A DNA stretch of 64,000 nt from Streptomyces sp. NBS 14/10 (GTDB lineage Bacteria > Actinomycetota > Actinomycetes > Streptomycetales > Streptomycetaceae): NCBI RefSeq assembly GCF_002224125.1, contig NZ_NCSM01000012.1, positions 115,298 to 179,297 of the forward strand. The letters are read 5' to 3'. This document shows, one piece after another, positions 19,162-27,191 of this stretch. How positions within the stretch are numbered: position 1 is the stretch's first letter; each line of letters begins with the position of its first letter. The notes beneath the pieces are model-generated. The model was not told the DNA's origin, ran no database searches, and saw nothing but the letters and a program-made list of their open reading frames with translations. The position numbers and the translations under genes are program-made.

Positions 19162-21102
19162 TCAGGAACCGTTGTCGGTCTGCAGATACGCGGCGGGTCG
19201 CGGATAGCGGCGCATGGTGCCCCCGCCGGGCGGGTCGTCGCTGTCCATGGAGGGCAGCGGGGCGGGCGGAGTGGCCTCGGCCGGAGCGGCCGGGGCCGGG
19301 TCGGGGGCGGAGTCGGTGACGACCGGCATGTAGATGAGCGTGTCGTCCGTCGACATGTCCCCCGCGACGGCGGCCGGGTCCGGCGCGTAGACCGTCATCC
19401 GGCCGCCACCCGAGGGCTGTTGCTGCGCCGTCTGCACAGGCCGCGCGGGCTGCGGCGCGCTCGGTTGCGGTGGCTGCACCTCCTGCAGCGACTGCGGCGC
19501 CTGCTGCAGGGCCTGCTGCATGGCTTGCAGCCGGGCGTAGGCGCCCGTCGTCTGCTGGGACTGGTAGAGCGGCATCTGGCCGGCGGGGGTGTACGCGGCG
19601 GGGGTCAGCTCGGCCATGGGCTGCGCCTGGGGCTGCGCATAGGCCGCGGCCATCGCCTGTTGCGCCGGGTAGCCCCCGTAGGTGTCCTGTGCCGTCTGGA
19701 GCGGGGTGGCGGGGTACAGGGCCGGTTGCGGCTGTTGCTGTTGCTGTTGTTGCTGCTGCGCGGACGCGAGCAGCATCTGGAGCTCGGTCACCGGTTGCGG
19801 CAGCGCGTACGAGGGCTGCTGCGGCAGGGCGTACGAGGCGTACGAGGGCTGCTCCAGCGCGTACGACGGCTGCTGGGGCAGGGCGTACGAGGGCTGCTGG
19901 GGCACGGCGTACGAGGGCTGCTCCAGCGCGTAGGACGGCTGCTGATCGAGGGAGGGCTGCGGGGCGTACCAGGCCGTGCCGTACAGCACCGTGCTCAGCC
20001 CGGTGAGCAGCCGCTGCACATCCGGCTGGGAGCGCACCACCAGCCGCATGAACTGGCTGCTGCTGCCCAGCTTGTTGCCGCATTCACGGACCAGCACGCC
20101 GTGTTCGGACAGCAGCCGGTCGCGCACCTGGGCGCCGTCCGCGCCCTCCGGGAGCTTGACGAAGACGAAGTTGCCCTGGGAGGGATAGACCGTCAGGCCG
20201 GGCAGATTGGCCAGTTGGGCGGTCATCTCCTGCCGGTCGCGGCTGAGCATGCGCAGGCTCTGCGCGTACTCCGGCTGGTATCGCTTCAGCATGAAGACGA
20301 TGACCTCAGCGAAGGAGTTGAGATTCCATTTCGGCAACCGGGAGCGGATCTGGACGGCGAGCGCCGGATTGGCCACCAGATAGCCGAAACGGACGCCGTG
20401 CAGCCCGAAGTTCTTACCGAGGCTGCGCAGCACAATGACATTGGGCCGCAGCACCGCCTCGTCAACGACGCTCGGATACGCCTCCGAGTCGGCGAACTCC
20501 AGGAAGGACTCGTCGATGACGACCAGGTCGAGATCGGCGAGGGCGTCCATCATGGCGACGACTGCGTGCCGGGGCAGCAGTCCGCCGTCGGGGTTGTTGG
20601 GGTTGCAGATCACCGCGACCCGCGAACCCCTCGACCTCACGAAGGAGACGAAGGCGTCCGGGTCGAGCCGGAAGCCGTCCATCTCCGGGAGCTGGAACAT
20701 GTCGACGCGCTTGCCGGTCTCCATCGGCTGGTCGGTCCACCGGCCGAAGGTGGGGATCGGCACCGCCAGGCTCTCCTTGACCAGCAGATGGTCGATCCAG
20801 GTGATGAGCTCGGTCGAGCCGTTGCCCATCGCCATGGTCTGCGGCTGCAGGCCGAGCAGGCTGGCCAGCTCGGCAGTGATGGTGTCCGCGGAGCTCGGGT
20901 AGTACGTGAGGATGTCCCGCAGCCGGACCGCCAGCACCGCGAACATCGCGGGCGTGGGGAAGTACGGGTTGCAGGGGATGCAGAAGTCGACGACGTCCTG
21001 TCCCACTCCCGCGCGGGAGAGCGAGAAGTACGACGGGCTGTGGTTGGTGCCACGGAACAGTTCCATGGCATTCCCGGAATTGCCGACTGCGGCAACAGTC
21101 AC
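19162..21102 (-). CDS. PLP-dependent class I/II aminotransferase with Gln-rich PSYA-repeat C-terminal tail
   Basis: A 646-residue protein. Residues ~8-370 are a fold-type I aminotransferase like histidinol-phosphate aminotransferases: MGNGSTELI, CNPNNPDGG, VVIDESFLEF and the PLP lysine in SLGKNFGLHGVRFGY near residue 230. Residues ~375-646 are a disordered tail: seven or eight PSYAL(P/E)QQ repeats, a run of ten Gln, then Gln/Pro/Ala-rich and acidic sequence. The GTG at 21102 has GAGGAGG seven bases upstream. Single-domain homologues are about 370 residues, so the tail is an addition. Reaction and substrate are not known. Confidence 0.85.
   Translation of the reverse strand: MTVAAVGNSGNAMELFRGTNHSPSYFSLSRAGVGQDVVDFCIPCNPYFPTPAMFAVLAVRLRDILTYYPSSADTITAELASLLGLQPQTMAMGNGSTELITWIDHLLVKESLAVPIPTFGRWTDQPMETGKRVDMFQLPEMDGFRLDPDAFVSFVRSRGSRVAVICNPNNPDGGLLPRHAVVAMMDALADLDLVVIDESFLEFADSEAYPSVVDEAVLRPNVIVLRSLGKNFGLHGVRFGYLVANPALAVQIRSRLPKWNLNSFAEVIVFMLKRYQPEYAQSLRMLSRDRQEMTAQLANLPGLTVYPSQGNFVFVKLPEGADGAQVRDRLLSEHGVLVRECGNKLGSSSQFMRLVVRSQPDVQRLLTGLSTVLYGTAWYAPQPSLDQQPSYALEQPSYAVPQQPSYALPQQPSYALEQPSYASYALPQQPSYALPQPVTELQMLLASAQQQQQQQQQPQPALYPATPLQTAQDTYGGYPAQQAMAAAYAQPQAQPMAELTPAAYTPAGQMPLYQSQQTTGAYARLQAMQQALQQAPQSLQEVQPPQPSAPQPARPVQTAQQQPSGGGRMTVYAPDPAAVAGDMSTDDTLIYMPVVTDSAPDPAPAAPAEATPPAPLPSMDSDDPPGGGTMRRYPRPAAYLQTDNGS
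19765..19960 (-). repeat. Tandem repeats coding PSYAL(P/E)QQ and a poly-Gln run
   Basis: About eight 21-24-base units beginning GCGTACGAGGGCTGCT (+ strand) encode the PSYA repeats at 19800-19945; the CTG/TTG run just before (about 19733-19760 on the + strand) encodes poly-Gln. The units are nearly identical, indicating recent expansion. Confidence 0.8.
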
Positions 21103-21252
21103 AGCAGGACCTCCTCGGTCACGGGGCCGTGCGGACACGACCGTTGCTGCTCTGTCTCCAGAGCCTGCTGCATGATCCCGCAGAGGTTGGTCTACTGAGC
21201 ATTTTCGTGGGGTGTTTGAGAAGTTCGGGACACGGGAACAAGTGAGCGGTTA

Positions 21253-23625
21253 TCATTCCGCCTCAACATCCTGTTCGGACCGGTTCTGTCCGGCTACCCA
21301 GACTGCCACCTGAGCCCGGGAATTGAACCCGAGCTTGCTCAGAATGCGCTCGATATGACCCTCGGCGGTGCGCTGGGCGATCACCAGCGCGGCCGCGATC
21401 TCCTTGTTGCTCAGCCCCCGCGCCACCAGACGCGCGATCTCGGTCTCCCGAGGGGTCAGCGGAGAGGGCTGCTCACCCTCACCGGCCGGGGCCCGGGTGG
21501 GCAGTTGGTCCTGGAGCGCGTAGGCCAGCGCCTCGTCGTAGGAGAGCCGGGCGCCCTCCTTCACGGCCGCCTGGAACGCCTGCTTGCCCAGGGACCGGCG
21601 GGTGTCCGCCTCACAGCCCTCGTGGTAGCGGACGAGGTGGCCGTAACCCGACAGCGGGGCGCCGATGTGGTGCCAGATGTTCCGCAGGGCGCCCAGCAGC
21701 CTGGCTGCCCGCTGGTACTGGCTCTGCGCGGCCGAGATCCAGGCCATCACCTCCAGATTGACCCCGACCCCCAGCGGGTCGTCCAGCGAGCGGTTGAAGT
21801 TCAGGCTCTCCCGCTCCAGGGCGGCCGCGCGCTCGTGGTCGCCCTGGCGCCACACCTCGACGCCGAGCGCCATCGTCGCGTACGCCCGGTGCCAGCCCTC
21901 CCCGTACGCGTCGCACACCGCCAGCGACTCCTCGCCCACCGCGATGGCGCGCGGCGAGTCCCCCAGGAACGAATGCGCCAGGGAGAGCCGGATCAGGGCG
22001 AGCGCGAGACCCACCGGATCGTGGGTGGCGCGATGGCGCGCCGCAGCCTCCTCGTACAGCTCGATCGCCGATTCGGTGTCGCCCCGGCACATGGCGACCA
22101 TCCCGGAGTAGAGCGCGACATAGCCGAGGATCGCGTCCTGGCGCAGCCGGGCGCCGAGCTCCCGGCACTCGTCCAGCATGGCGGCGGCCGCGTCGACATC
22201 GGACTGGATGATGGCCAGCCAGCCGTCGGTCCACAGCGCGCGGGCGCGCGCCTCGGTCGGCTCGGGGCACAGGACCAGGCCCCGGTCCAGCCAGCCGCGC
22301 CCCTCGGTGAGGTAGTAGCTGGTGATCCAGTGGTAGAGCAGATCGGTCGCGATGCCGAGCCCGGCCGCCGCCTGCCCGGGCTCGGCGAAGCTGTACTCCA
22401 GCGCGGCGCGCAGATTGGCGTGTTCCTGCTGGAGCCGGGTGAACCACGGCACCTGCGAGGGGCCGAACAGCTCGGCGCGCGCCGTGGCCGCCAGCCGCTG
22501 GTAGTAGTCCCGGTGGCGGCGCAGCCGCTCCGCCTCCTCCCCGGCCGCGGCGAGCCGTTCCCGGCCGTAGTGGCGCAGGGTGTCCAGCATCCGGTAGCGC
22601 ACCGCCGCCAGGTGTTCCTCCGGGTGCTGCTCCCGGATCAGCACGGACTTGTCCACCAGACCGGCCACCAGGTCCAGGACCTCGTCGCGGTCGATCCCGT
22701 CCCCGCCGCACACCGCCTCGGCCGCCTCCAGGTCCAGGCTCCCGGCGAACACCGAGATCCGGGCCCACATCAGCTGCTCCTCGCCGGTGCACAGGTCGTA
22801 GCTCCAGTCGACGAGCGCCCGCAGCGTCTGGTGGCGCGGCAGGACCGCCCGCGAGCCCGTGGTGAGCAGCCGGAACCGGTCGTCCAGCCGGTCGAGCAGC
22901 TGCTGCACGGACAGCGCCCGCAGCCGTACGGCCGCCAGCTCGATGCCCAGCGGAATGCCGTCCAGCTGGCGGCAGACCCCCTCCACCGCGTCCCGGTTGG
23001 CCTCGGTGACGGTGAACCCGGGCAGGATGGCGCCGGCCCGCTCCACGAACAGCCGCACCGCGTCGCACTGCGCCAGGGCCGCGACGGACAGCCGGGGGCC
23101 CTCGGCGTCCGGCAGCGCCAGCGCGGGGACCGGCAGTGTCTGCTCACCGGCCGTGCCCAGCGCCTGCCGGCTGGTGACCAGAACGCGCAGCCGCGGGGCC
23201 TCGCGCAGCAGCCGGCCGGTGAGCAGCGCACACGCCTCGATCAGCTGCTCGCAGTTGTCCAGCAGGATCAACGCCTGTTTGTCGCGGAGATGGTCGACCA
23301 GGGCCTCGACCGCGGGCCGGGAGGAGTGGTCCCGCAGCTCCAGCGCCTCGCTCACGCTCTGCGCCAGCAGCCCGGGGTCGGCCAGCGCGGCCAGCTCGAC
23401 CAGCCACACCCCGTCCGGGAACGCCCGGCGCGCGTCCTCGGCCACCCGTAGCGCCAGCCGGGTCTTGCCGACCCCGCCCACGCCGGTCAGGGTCACCAGC
23501 CGTGAGGCGGACAGCATCCGCTTGACCTCGGCCGTTTCATGCCGACGTCCCACAAAGCTGGTCACCTCGGCCGGCAGCCTTCCGGTGTGCCGACCGTTCG
23601 AGGTGCCTGAAACCACCGCGCTCAT
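21253..23625 (-). CDS. AfsR/NB-ARC-type ATPase regulator with C-terminal LuxR HTH
   Basis: A 790-residue regulator. P-loop TGVGGVGKTRLAL at residues 43-55, Walker B-like ALILLDNCEQLIEA near 115, winged-helix after it, TPR-like helices from ~400 to 690, and a LuxR HTH at ~720-785 (LTPRETEIARLVARGLSNKE). The family couples nucleotide-bound state to activation of transcription. ATG 23625 follows GAGG. It is divergent from a close paralogue that lacks the HTH, and upstream (150 bases) of the aminotransferase on the same strand. Confidence 0.88.
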   Translation of the reverse strand: MSAVVSGTSNGRHTGRLPAEVTSFVGRRHETAEVKRMLSASRLVTLTGVGGVGKTRLALRVAEDARRAFPDGVWLVELAALADPGLLAQSVSEALELRDHSSRPAVEALVDHLRDKQALILLDNCEQLIEACALLTGRLLREAPRLRVLVTSRQALGTAGEQTLPVPALALPDAEGPRLSVAALAQCDAVRLFVERAGAILPGFTVTEANRDAVEGVCRQLDGIPLGIELAAVRLRALSVQQLLDRLDDRFRLLTTGSRAVLPRHQTLRALVDWSYDLCTGEEQLMWARISVFAGSLDLEAAEAVCGGDGIDRDEVLDLVAGLVDKSVLIREQHPEEHLAAVRYRMLDTLRHYGRERLAAAGEEAERLRRHRDYYQRLAATARAELFGPSQVPWFTRLQQEHANLRAALEYSFAEPGQAAAGLGIATDLLYHWITSYYLTEGRGWLDRGLVLCPEPTEARARALWTDGWLAIIQSDVDAAAAMLDECRELGARLRQDAILGYVALYSGMVAMCRGDTESAIELYEEAAARHRATHDPVGLALALIRLSLAHSFLGDSPRAIAVGEESLAVCDAYGEGWHRAYATMALGVEVWRQGDHERAAALERESLNFNRSLDDPLGVGVNLEVMAWISAAQSQYQRAARLLGALRNIWHHIGAPLSGYGHLVRYHEGCEADTRRSLGKQAFQAAVKEGARLSYDEALAYALQDQLPTRAPAGEGEQPSPLTPRETEIARLVARGLSNKEIAAALVIAQRTAEGHIERILSKLGFNSRAQVAVWVAGQNRSEQDVEAE

Positions 23626-23765
23626 GGATGCCTCGAACCAGTCCCGGCCCTCGGGCCTCGCGCGACCGGGCCGACGCTTCCAGGCTATGCCCGGGGCTTT
23701 CCGGGGCGTGCGGGGCCCCCGGGGACATTGCGTGAGGTCGGCATGAAATGGGGACAATAGTATTA

Positions 23766-25895
23766 ATGCGTCATTTGAGCCGTATGGTGGGGCGGGCGAA
23801 CGAGCTGACCGAAGCCCGGAGGCTGCTCGGACGTACGCGGCTGCTCACCCTCACCGGCGTCGCGGGGGTCGGCAAGAGCCGGCTGGCGCTCGGCGTGGCC
23901 GACCTGGTGCGCGGGGACTTCCCGGACGGTGTGTGGACCGCCGAGCTCACCGCGCTGGAGGACCCGAGCCTGCTCCCGCAGACCGTCGCGAGCGCGGTGG
24001 GGCTGCGCGACCAGGCCGCCCGGCCCGCGGTGGAGGTGCTGGGCGACCATCTGCGCGACAAGCGGGCGCTGCTGCTCCTCGACAACTGCGAGCACCTGAT
24101 CGAGCCCTGCGCGCTGCTCGCCGACCGCCTGCTGCGCCGGGCGCCTCGGCTGTGTCTGCTGGTCACCAGCCGCGAGCCGCTGCGGGTGGAGGGGGAGGCG
24201 GTCCTGTGGGTGCCCTCGCTGCCCGTGCCCGAGCCGCACCGACGGCACAGCCCCCAGACGCTGGCCCGCTACCCGGCGGTCCAGCTCTTCGTGGCCCGTG
24301 CGGCGCGGGTGTCGCCCTCGTTCACCCTCGACGCGCACAACGGCGACGCCGTGGCCCTGCTGTGCGGGCGGCTCGACGGCCTCCCGCTGGCCATCGAACT
24401 GGCCGCGGTCGGACTGCGGACCCTCAGCCCCGATCAGGTCCTGGACCAGCTGGACCAGTGGCTGGAGCCCGTGGCGGGGGAGTCCGCGGCGGGGGAGCGC
24501 ACAGCGGGGGAAGCCGGTGCGACCCGCGCCCGCCACCAGAGCCTGGGCGCGGCCGTCGACTGGAGCTTCGACCTGTGCTCCCCGGCCGAGCGGACCCTGT
24601 GGGCCCGGGTGTCGGTGTTCGCCGGGGACTTCGGCCTGCCGGCGGCGGAGGAGGTCTGCGCCGGCGACGGCGTCGAGCGTGAGGACGTGCTCGACCTGGT
24701 GGCCGGGCTGGTCGACAAGTCGATTCTGGTGCGGGAGGACCGCGGCGACGAGGTCCGCTACCGGCTGCTGGAGACGATCCGGCGGTACGGCCGGGCGCGG
24801 CTGGCCGGATACGGGCAGGTGGCCGCGTTGCGGCGGCGCCACCGCGACTGGTACCGCGCCCTGGTGCGCGAGGCCGAGGGGCAGTGGCTCACGGCGCGGC
24901 AGGAGGAGTGGCTGACCCGGCTGCGCGGCGAGCTCGCGAACCTCCGTACGGCCCTGGAGTTCTGCTGCGCCGAGCCCGGCGAGGCCCGCGCGGGGCTGGA
25001 GATAGCCGCGGGGCTGTGGCCCCACTGGATCTGCGGCGGCAGCCTCGCCGAGGGCCGCCACTGGCTCGAACAGGCGCTGTGGCTCGCCCCCGAGGACAGC
25101 GTGGCCCGCGGCACGGCGCTGTGGGTGGACGCGTGGCTCGCGGCGCTCCAGGGGGACACGGCCTCGGCGCTGCCCCGGCTCGACGAATGCCGGGAGCTGG
25201 CCCTGCGGCTCGGGCACGAGCCCACCCTGGTCCGCGCCACCCAGCACCGCGGCGCCCTCGCGCTGTACGAGGGCGACTTCCCGCGGGCGATCCGCCTCAT
25301 CGAGAAGGCGCTGGAGGGCCACCGCGCGGCCCGCGACCGCAACGGCATGATGACCGCCCTCTACCAGCTGACCATGGCCTGCGCCCTGTCCGGCGACGCC
25401 CGCGCGGCGGTCTACGGCGAGGAGTGCCTGGCGCTCTGTGAGGCGGCCGAGGCCCAGTGGGCCCGCTCGTACGCGCTGTGGGCGCTGGGCCTGCACACCT
25501 GGCACAGCGGCGACCGGCGGCGCGCGACCGCGCTGGTACGGGACGCCCTGCGGACCCGCTGGGTGGTGCGCGACGGGTGGGGGATGGCGCTGTGCCTCGA
25601 GGTGCTGGCCTGGACCGCGGCCTTCGGCGGGCAGCCCGGGCACGGTGCGCGGCTGATGGGCGCGGCGGACGCGATGTGGAGCTCCATGGGCACCTCGCCC
25701 TCGGGGTTCCGGCACCTGGCCGCCGTACACGACGAGGTCGCCACCCGGCTCCGCACCGACCTGGGGACCCGCGCGTACGCCGCCGCGTACCGGGCGGGGG
25801 CCCGGCTGACGGCCGACGAGGCGGCGGCCACCGCCCTGCACGACCCGCCCCGCCTCCACCCCCACGGCCGTCGCGCGGCCTCGGCCGGAGCGTGA
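23766..25895 (+). CDS. AfsR/NB-ARC-like ATPase with TPR repeats, no DNA-binding domain
   Basis: A 709-residue paralogue of the divergent regulator. P-loop TGVAGVGKSRLAL near residue 30, ALLLLDNCEHLIEP near 100, then winged-helix and TPR-like helices. It ends after the TPR region with no LuxR HTH, so it cannot bind DNA by that route and may act by hetero-association. The start is uncertain: ATG 23766 matches the fold; ATG 23748 would add six residues, including a TTA (bldA-type) codon. The AT-rich CAATAGTATTA before 23766 may be a -10, giving a leaderless message. Confidence 0.82.
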   Translation: MRHLSRMVGRANELTEARRLLGRTRLLTLTGVAGVGKSRLALGVADLVRGDFPDGVWTAELTALEDPSLLPQTVASAVGLRDQAARPAVEVLGDHLRDKRALLLLDNCEHLIEPCALLADRLLRRAPRLCLLVTSREPLRVEGEAVLWVPSLPVPEPHRRHSPQTLARYPAVQLFVARAARVSPSFTLDAHNGDAVALLCGRLDGLPLAIELAAVGLRTLSPDQVLDQLDQWLEPVAGESAAGERTAGEAGATRARHQSLGAAVDWSFDLCSPAERTLWARVSVFAGDFGLPAAEEVCAGDGVEREDVLDLVAGLVDKSILVREDRGDEVRYRLLETIRRYGRARLAGYGQVAALRRRHRDWYRALVREAEGQWLTARQEEWLTRLRGELANLRTALEFCCAEPGEARAGLEIAAGLWPHWICGGSLAEGRHWLEQALWLAPEDSVARGTALWVDAWLAALQGDTASALPRLDECRELALRLGHEPTLVRATQHRGALALYEGDFPRAIRLIEKALEGHRAARDRNGMMTALYQLTMACALSGDARAAVYGEECLALCEAAEAQWARSYALWALGLHTWHSGDRRRATALVRDALRTRWVVRDGWGMALCLEVLAWTAAFGGQPGHGARLMGAADAMWSSMGTSPSGFRHLAAVHDEVATRLRTDLGTRAYAAAYRAGARLTADEAAATALHDPPRLHPHGRRAASAGA

Positions 25896-26226
25896 GCCGG
25901 TGCGTACACCGGGCGTCGTGCGGAGACGGTGAGGAGACGACAGGGGAGCTGGGTGGGGAGATGTCCCTGCCGGACGGTGGCCGGGGGTGATCGGATCGTG
26001 GGGGCGCATTCCGGGCCCCGGCCACCGGGGCCCGCGCGGTGCGGGGCCCAGGGGATCTCGCGGCGCGGCCGGGGCGTGCGACCCCCGGGGCGGGGCTCCG
26101 TAGCGGCGGATCGGGTACCCATGCGGGGATTTCTCCCCTCCCCGGGAGATCCGCCCGGACGCATGCTGGTGGTCGTCTCGATTCCGGATTCCGCCGGAAG
26201 TCGGCGGAAGATCGAAGGCCCCAGCC
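25896..26226. other. Intergenic region with terminator and operator-like inverted repeats
   Basis: After the ATPase gene there is a hairpin at 26012-26034, then an inverted repeat GGGGA-TTTC-TCCCC (26125-26138), and TTCCGCC/GGCGGAA arms (26191-26211) ending 16 bases before the DUF5999 start. The last may be an operator or attenuator. No gene is seen. Confidence 0.5.
26012..26034. terminator. Hairpin downstream of the ATPase gene
   Basis: CGGGCCCCGG pairs with CCGGGGCCCG around a 3-base loop. Confidence 0.6.
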
Positions 26227-26421
26227 ATGTGTGATCATCAGCCCCCCTGTCCGCCCGCCGACGCCACGGACCACGACTCGGCGCGTCTCGTGGCGACCCA
26301 CCCCGAACAAGGGTGGAGCCTGCTGTGCAATGGCGTGGTGATCTTCGCGGACACGGGTGAACTGCTCCCCGACGGACGCGTCATCCCCGCCCCCCGTAGC
26401 TGTCCGGACCAGGCCGCATGA
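26227..26421 (+). CDS. DUF5999 family protein
   Basis: A 64-residue protein. The N-terminal MCDHQPPCP, HPEQGWSLLCNGVV and FADTGELLPDGRVI match the small DUF5999 family widespread in Streptomyces; function unknown. Two N-terminal cysteines (2 and 8) and one in the middle could bind metal. Its stop overlaps the start of the ATP-binding protein by ATGA, so the pair is one operon. Confidence 0.88.
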   Translation: MCDHQPPCPPADATDHDSARLVATHPEQGWSLLCNGVVIFADTGELLPDGRVIPAPRSCPDQAA

Positions 26422-26906
26422 ACGCCTCCACCGTGGCCCTGGCCTCGGAGCCGGGCACCTTCCGCCGCCCGGCCCGGCCTGGTGCCCGGGTCGCCGACCG
26501 CGGGATCTCCTGGGTGCTGCCGCGCCATCCCTCCTCGGTGCCCAGCGCCCGTCGGCTGGTCCTGTCGCAGCTGGCCGTATGGGCGCTCGCGGGATCGGCG
26601 GACGACGCCGAACTACTGGTCAGCGAGGTGGTCACGAACGCGCTGCGGTACACCGGCGGGGCGGTCCGGCTGACGCTGTGCCTGTGTCCCGCGGACGGCA
26701 CCCTGCGCTGTGAGGTGGAGGACGCCGACCCCACGCTTCCGCAGTCGCGCCAGGCCTGCGAGGACGACGAGGGCGGCCGGGGCCTCTACATGATCGATCT
26801 GCTGGCCCGCTCATGGGGCAGCCACCGGACCGGGACGGGCAAGACCGTGTGGTTCGAACTGCACGTCCGCCCCGGCGCCGGCCAACATCGGCACGCCGAC
26901 ATCTGA
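26418..26906 (+). CDS. ATP-binding (HATPase_c) anti-sigma factor-like protein
   Basis: A 162-residue RsbW/SpoIIAB-type ATP-binding protein. The HATPase_c N-box is ELLVSEVVTNALRYTGGAV and the G-box is DDEGGRGLYMIDLLARSWG. Such single-domain proteins in Streptomyces are serine kinases or anti-sigma factors, part of partner-switching networks with SpoIIE phosphatases like the one at 41.3-43.9 kb. It is coupled to the DUF5999 gene. Confidence 0.87.
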   Translation: MNASTVALASEPGTFRRPARPGARVADRGISWVLPRHPSSVPSARRLVLSQLAVWALAGSADDAELLVSEVVTNALRYTGGAVRLTLCLCPADGTLRCEVEDADPTLPQSRQACEDDEGGRGLYMIDLLARSWGSHRTGTGKTVWFELHVRPGAGQHRHADI

Positions 26907-26970
26907 CCTACGACGAAAGGAGATGCCATCGGACGCTACTGCGCATACACGCACTCCGTGATGCCGAAAC

Positions 26971-27023
26971 GGCCCGGGGACCGGAAGGTGAGTGCCCTCC
27001 ACCGCGACTTCCGTCCCCGGGCC
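26971..27023. terminator. Hairpin downstream of the anti-sigma gene
   Basis: GGCCCGGGGA pairs with TCCCCGGGCC, and GGAAG with CTTCC inside. It separates the DUF5999 operon from the LAL regulator. Confidence 0.65.
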
Positions 27024-27093
27024 TCGACATGTCCGCACCCGCTGTAGCGCGAACACCGATTCCGCGGGACATCACCAATCACTGTCGTATTGG

Positions 27094-27123
27094 TTGATCA
27101 CCTTTGTGTCACTCGTGTAGTCT
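27094..27123 (+). promoter_or_regulatory. Candidate promoter of LAL regulator 1
   Basis: TTGATC (27094-27099), 18-base spacer, TAGTCT (27118-27123). The same -10 and spacing occur before the PAS-LuxR gene. The inverted repeat CCAAT/ATTGG (27075-27093) just upstream could be an operator. Confidence 0.45.
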
Positions 27124-27191
27124 TGCCATCGCAGTGAGTAGCACACTTTCCGGCTTATCGCAGCGAGTTGGGGCGTGAGGGAGCTACTGTG

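Noticed and set aside
18799..21198. 799-codon open frame on the + strand opposite the aminotransferase
   Set aside because: Antisense shadow of the minus-strand gene; low-complexity Gly/Arg/Leu composition and no family signature.
26125..26138. GGGGA-TTTC-TCCCC as a PimM-type box
   Set aside because: Spacing of four between arms instead of two, and no flanking CT/AG.
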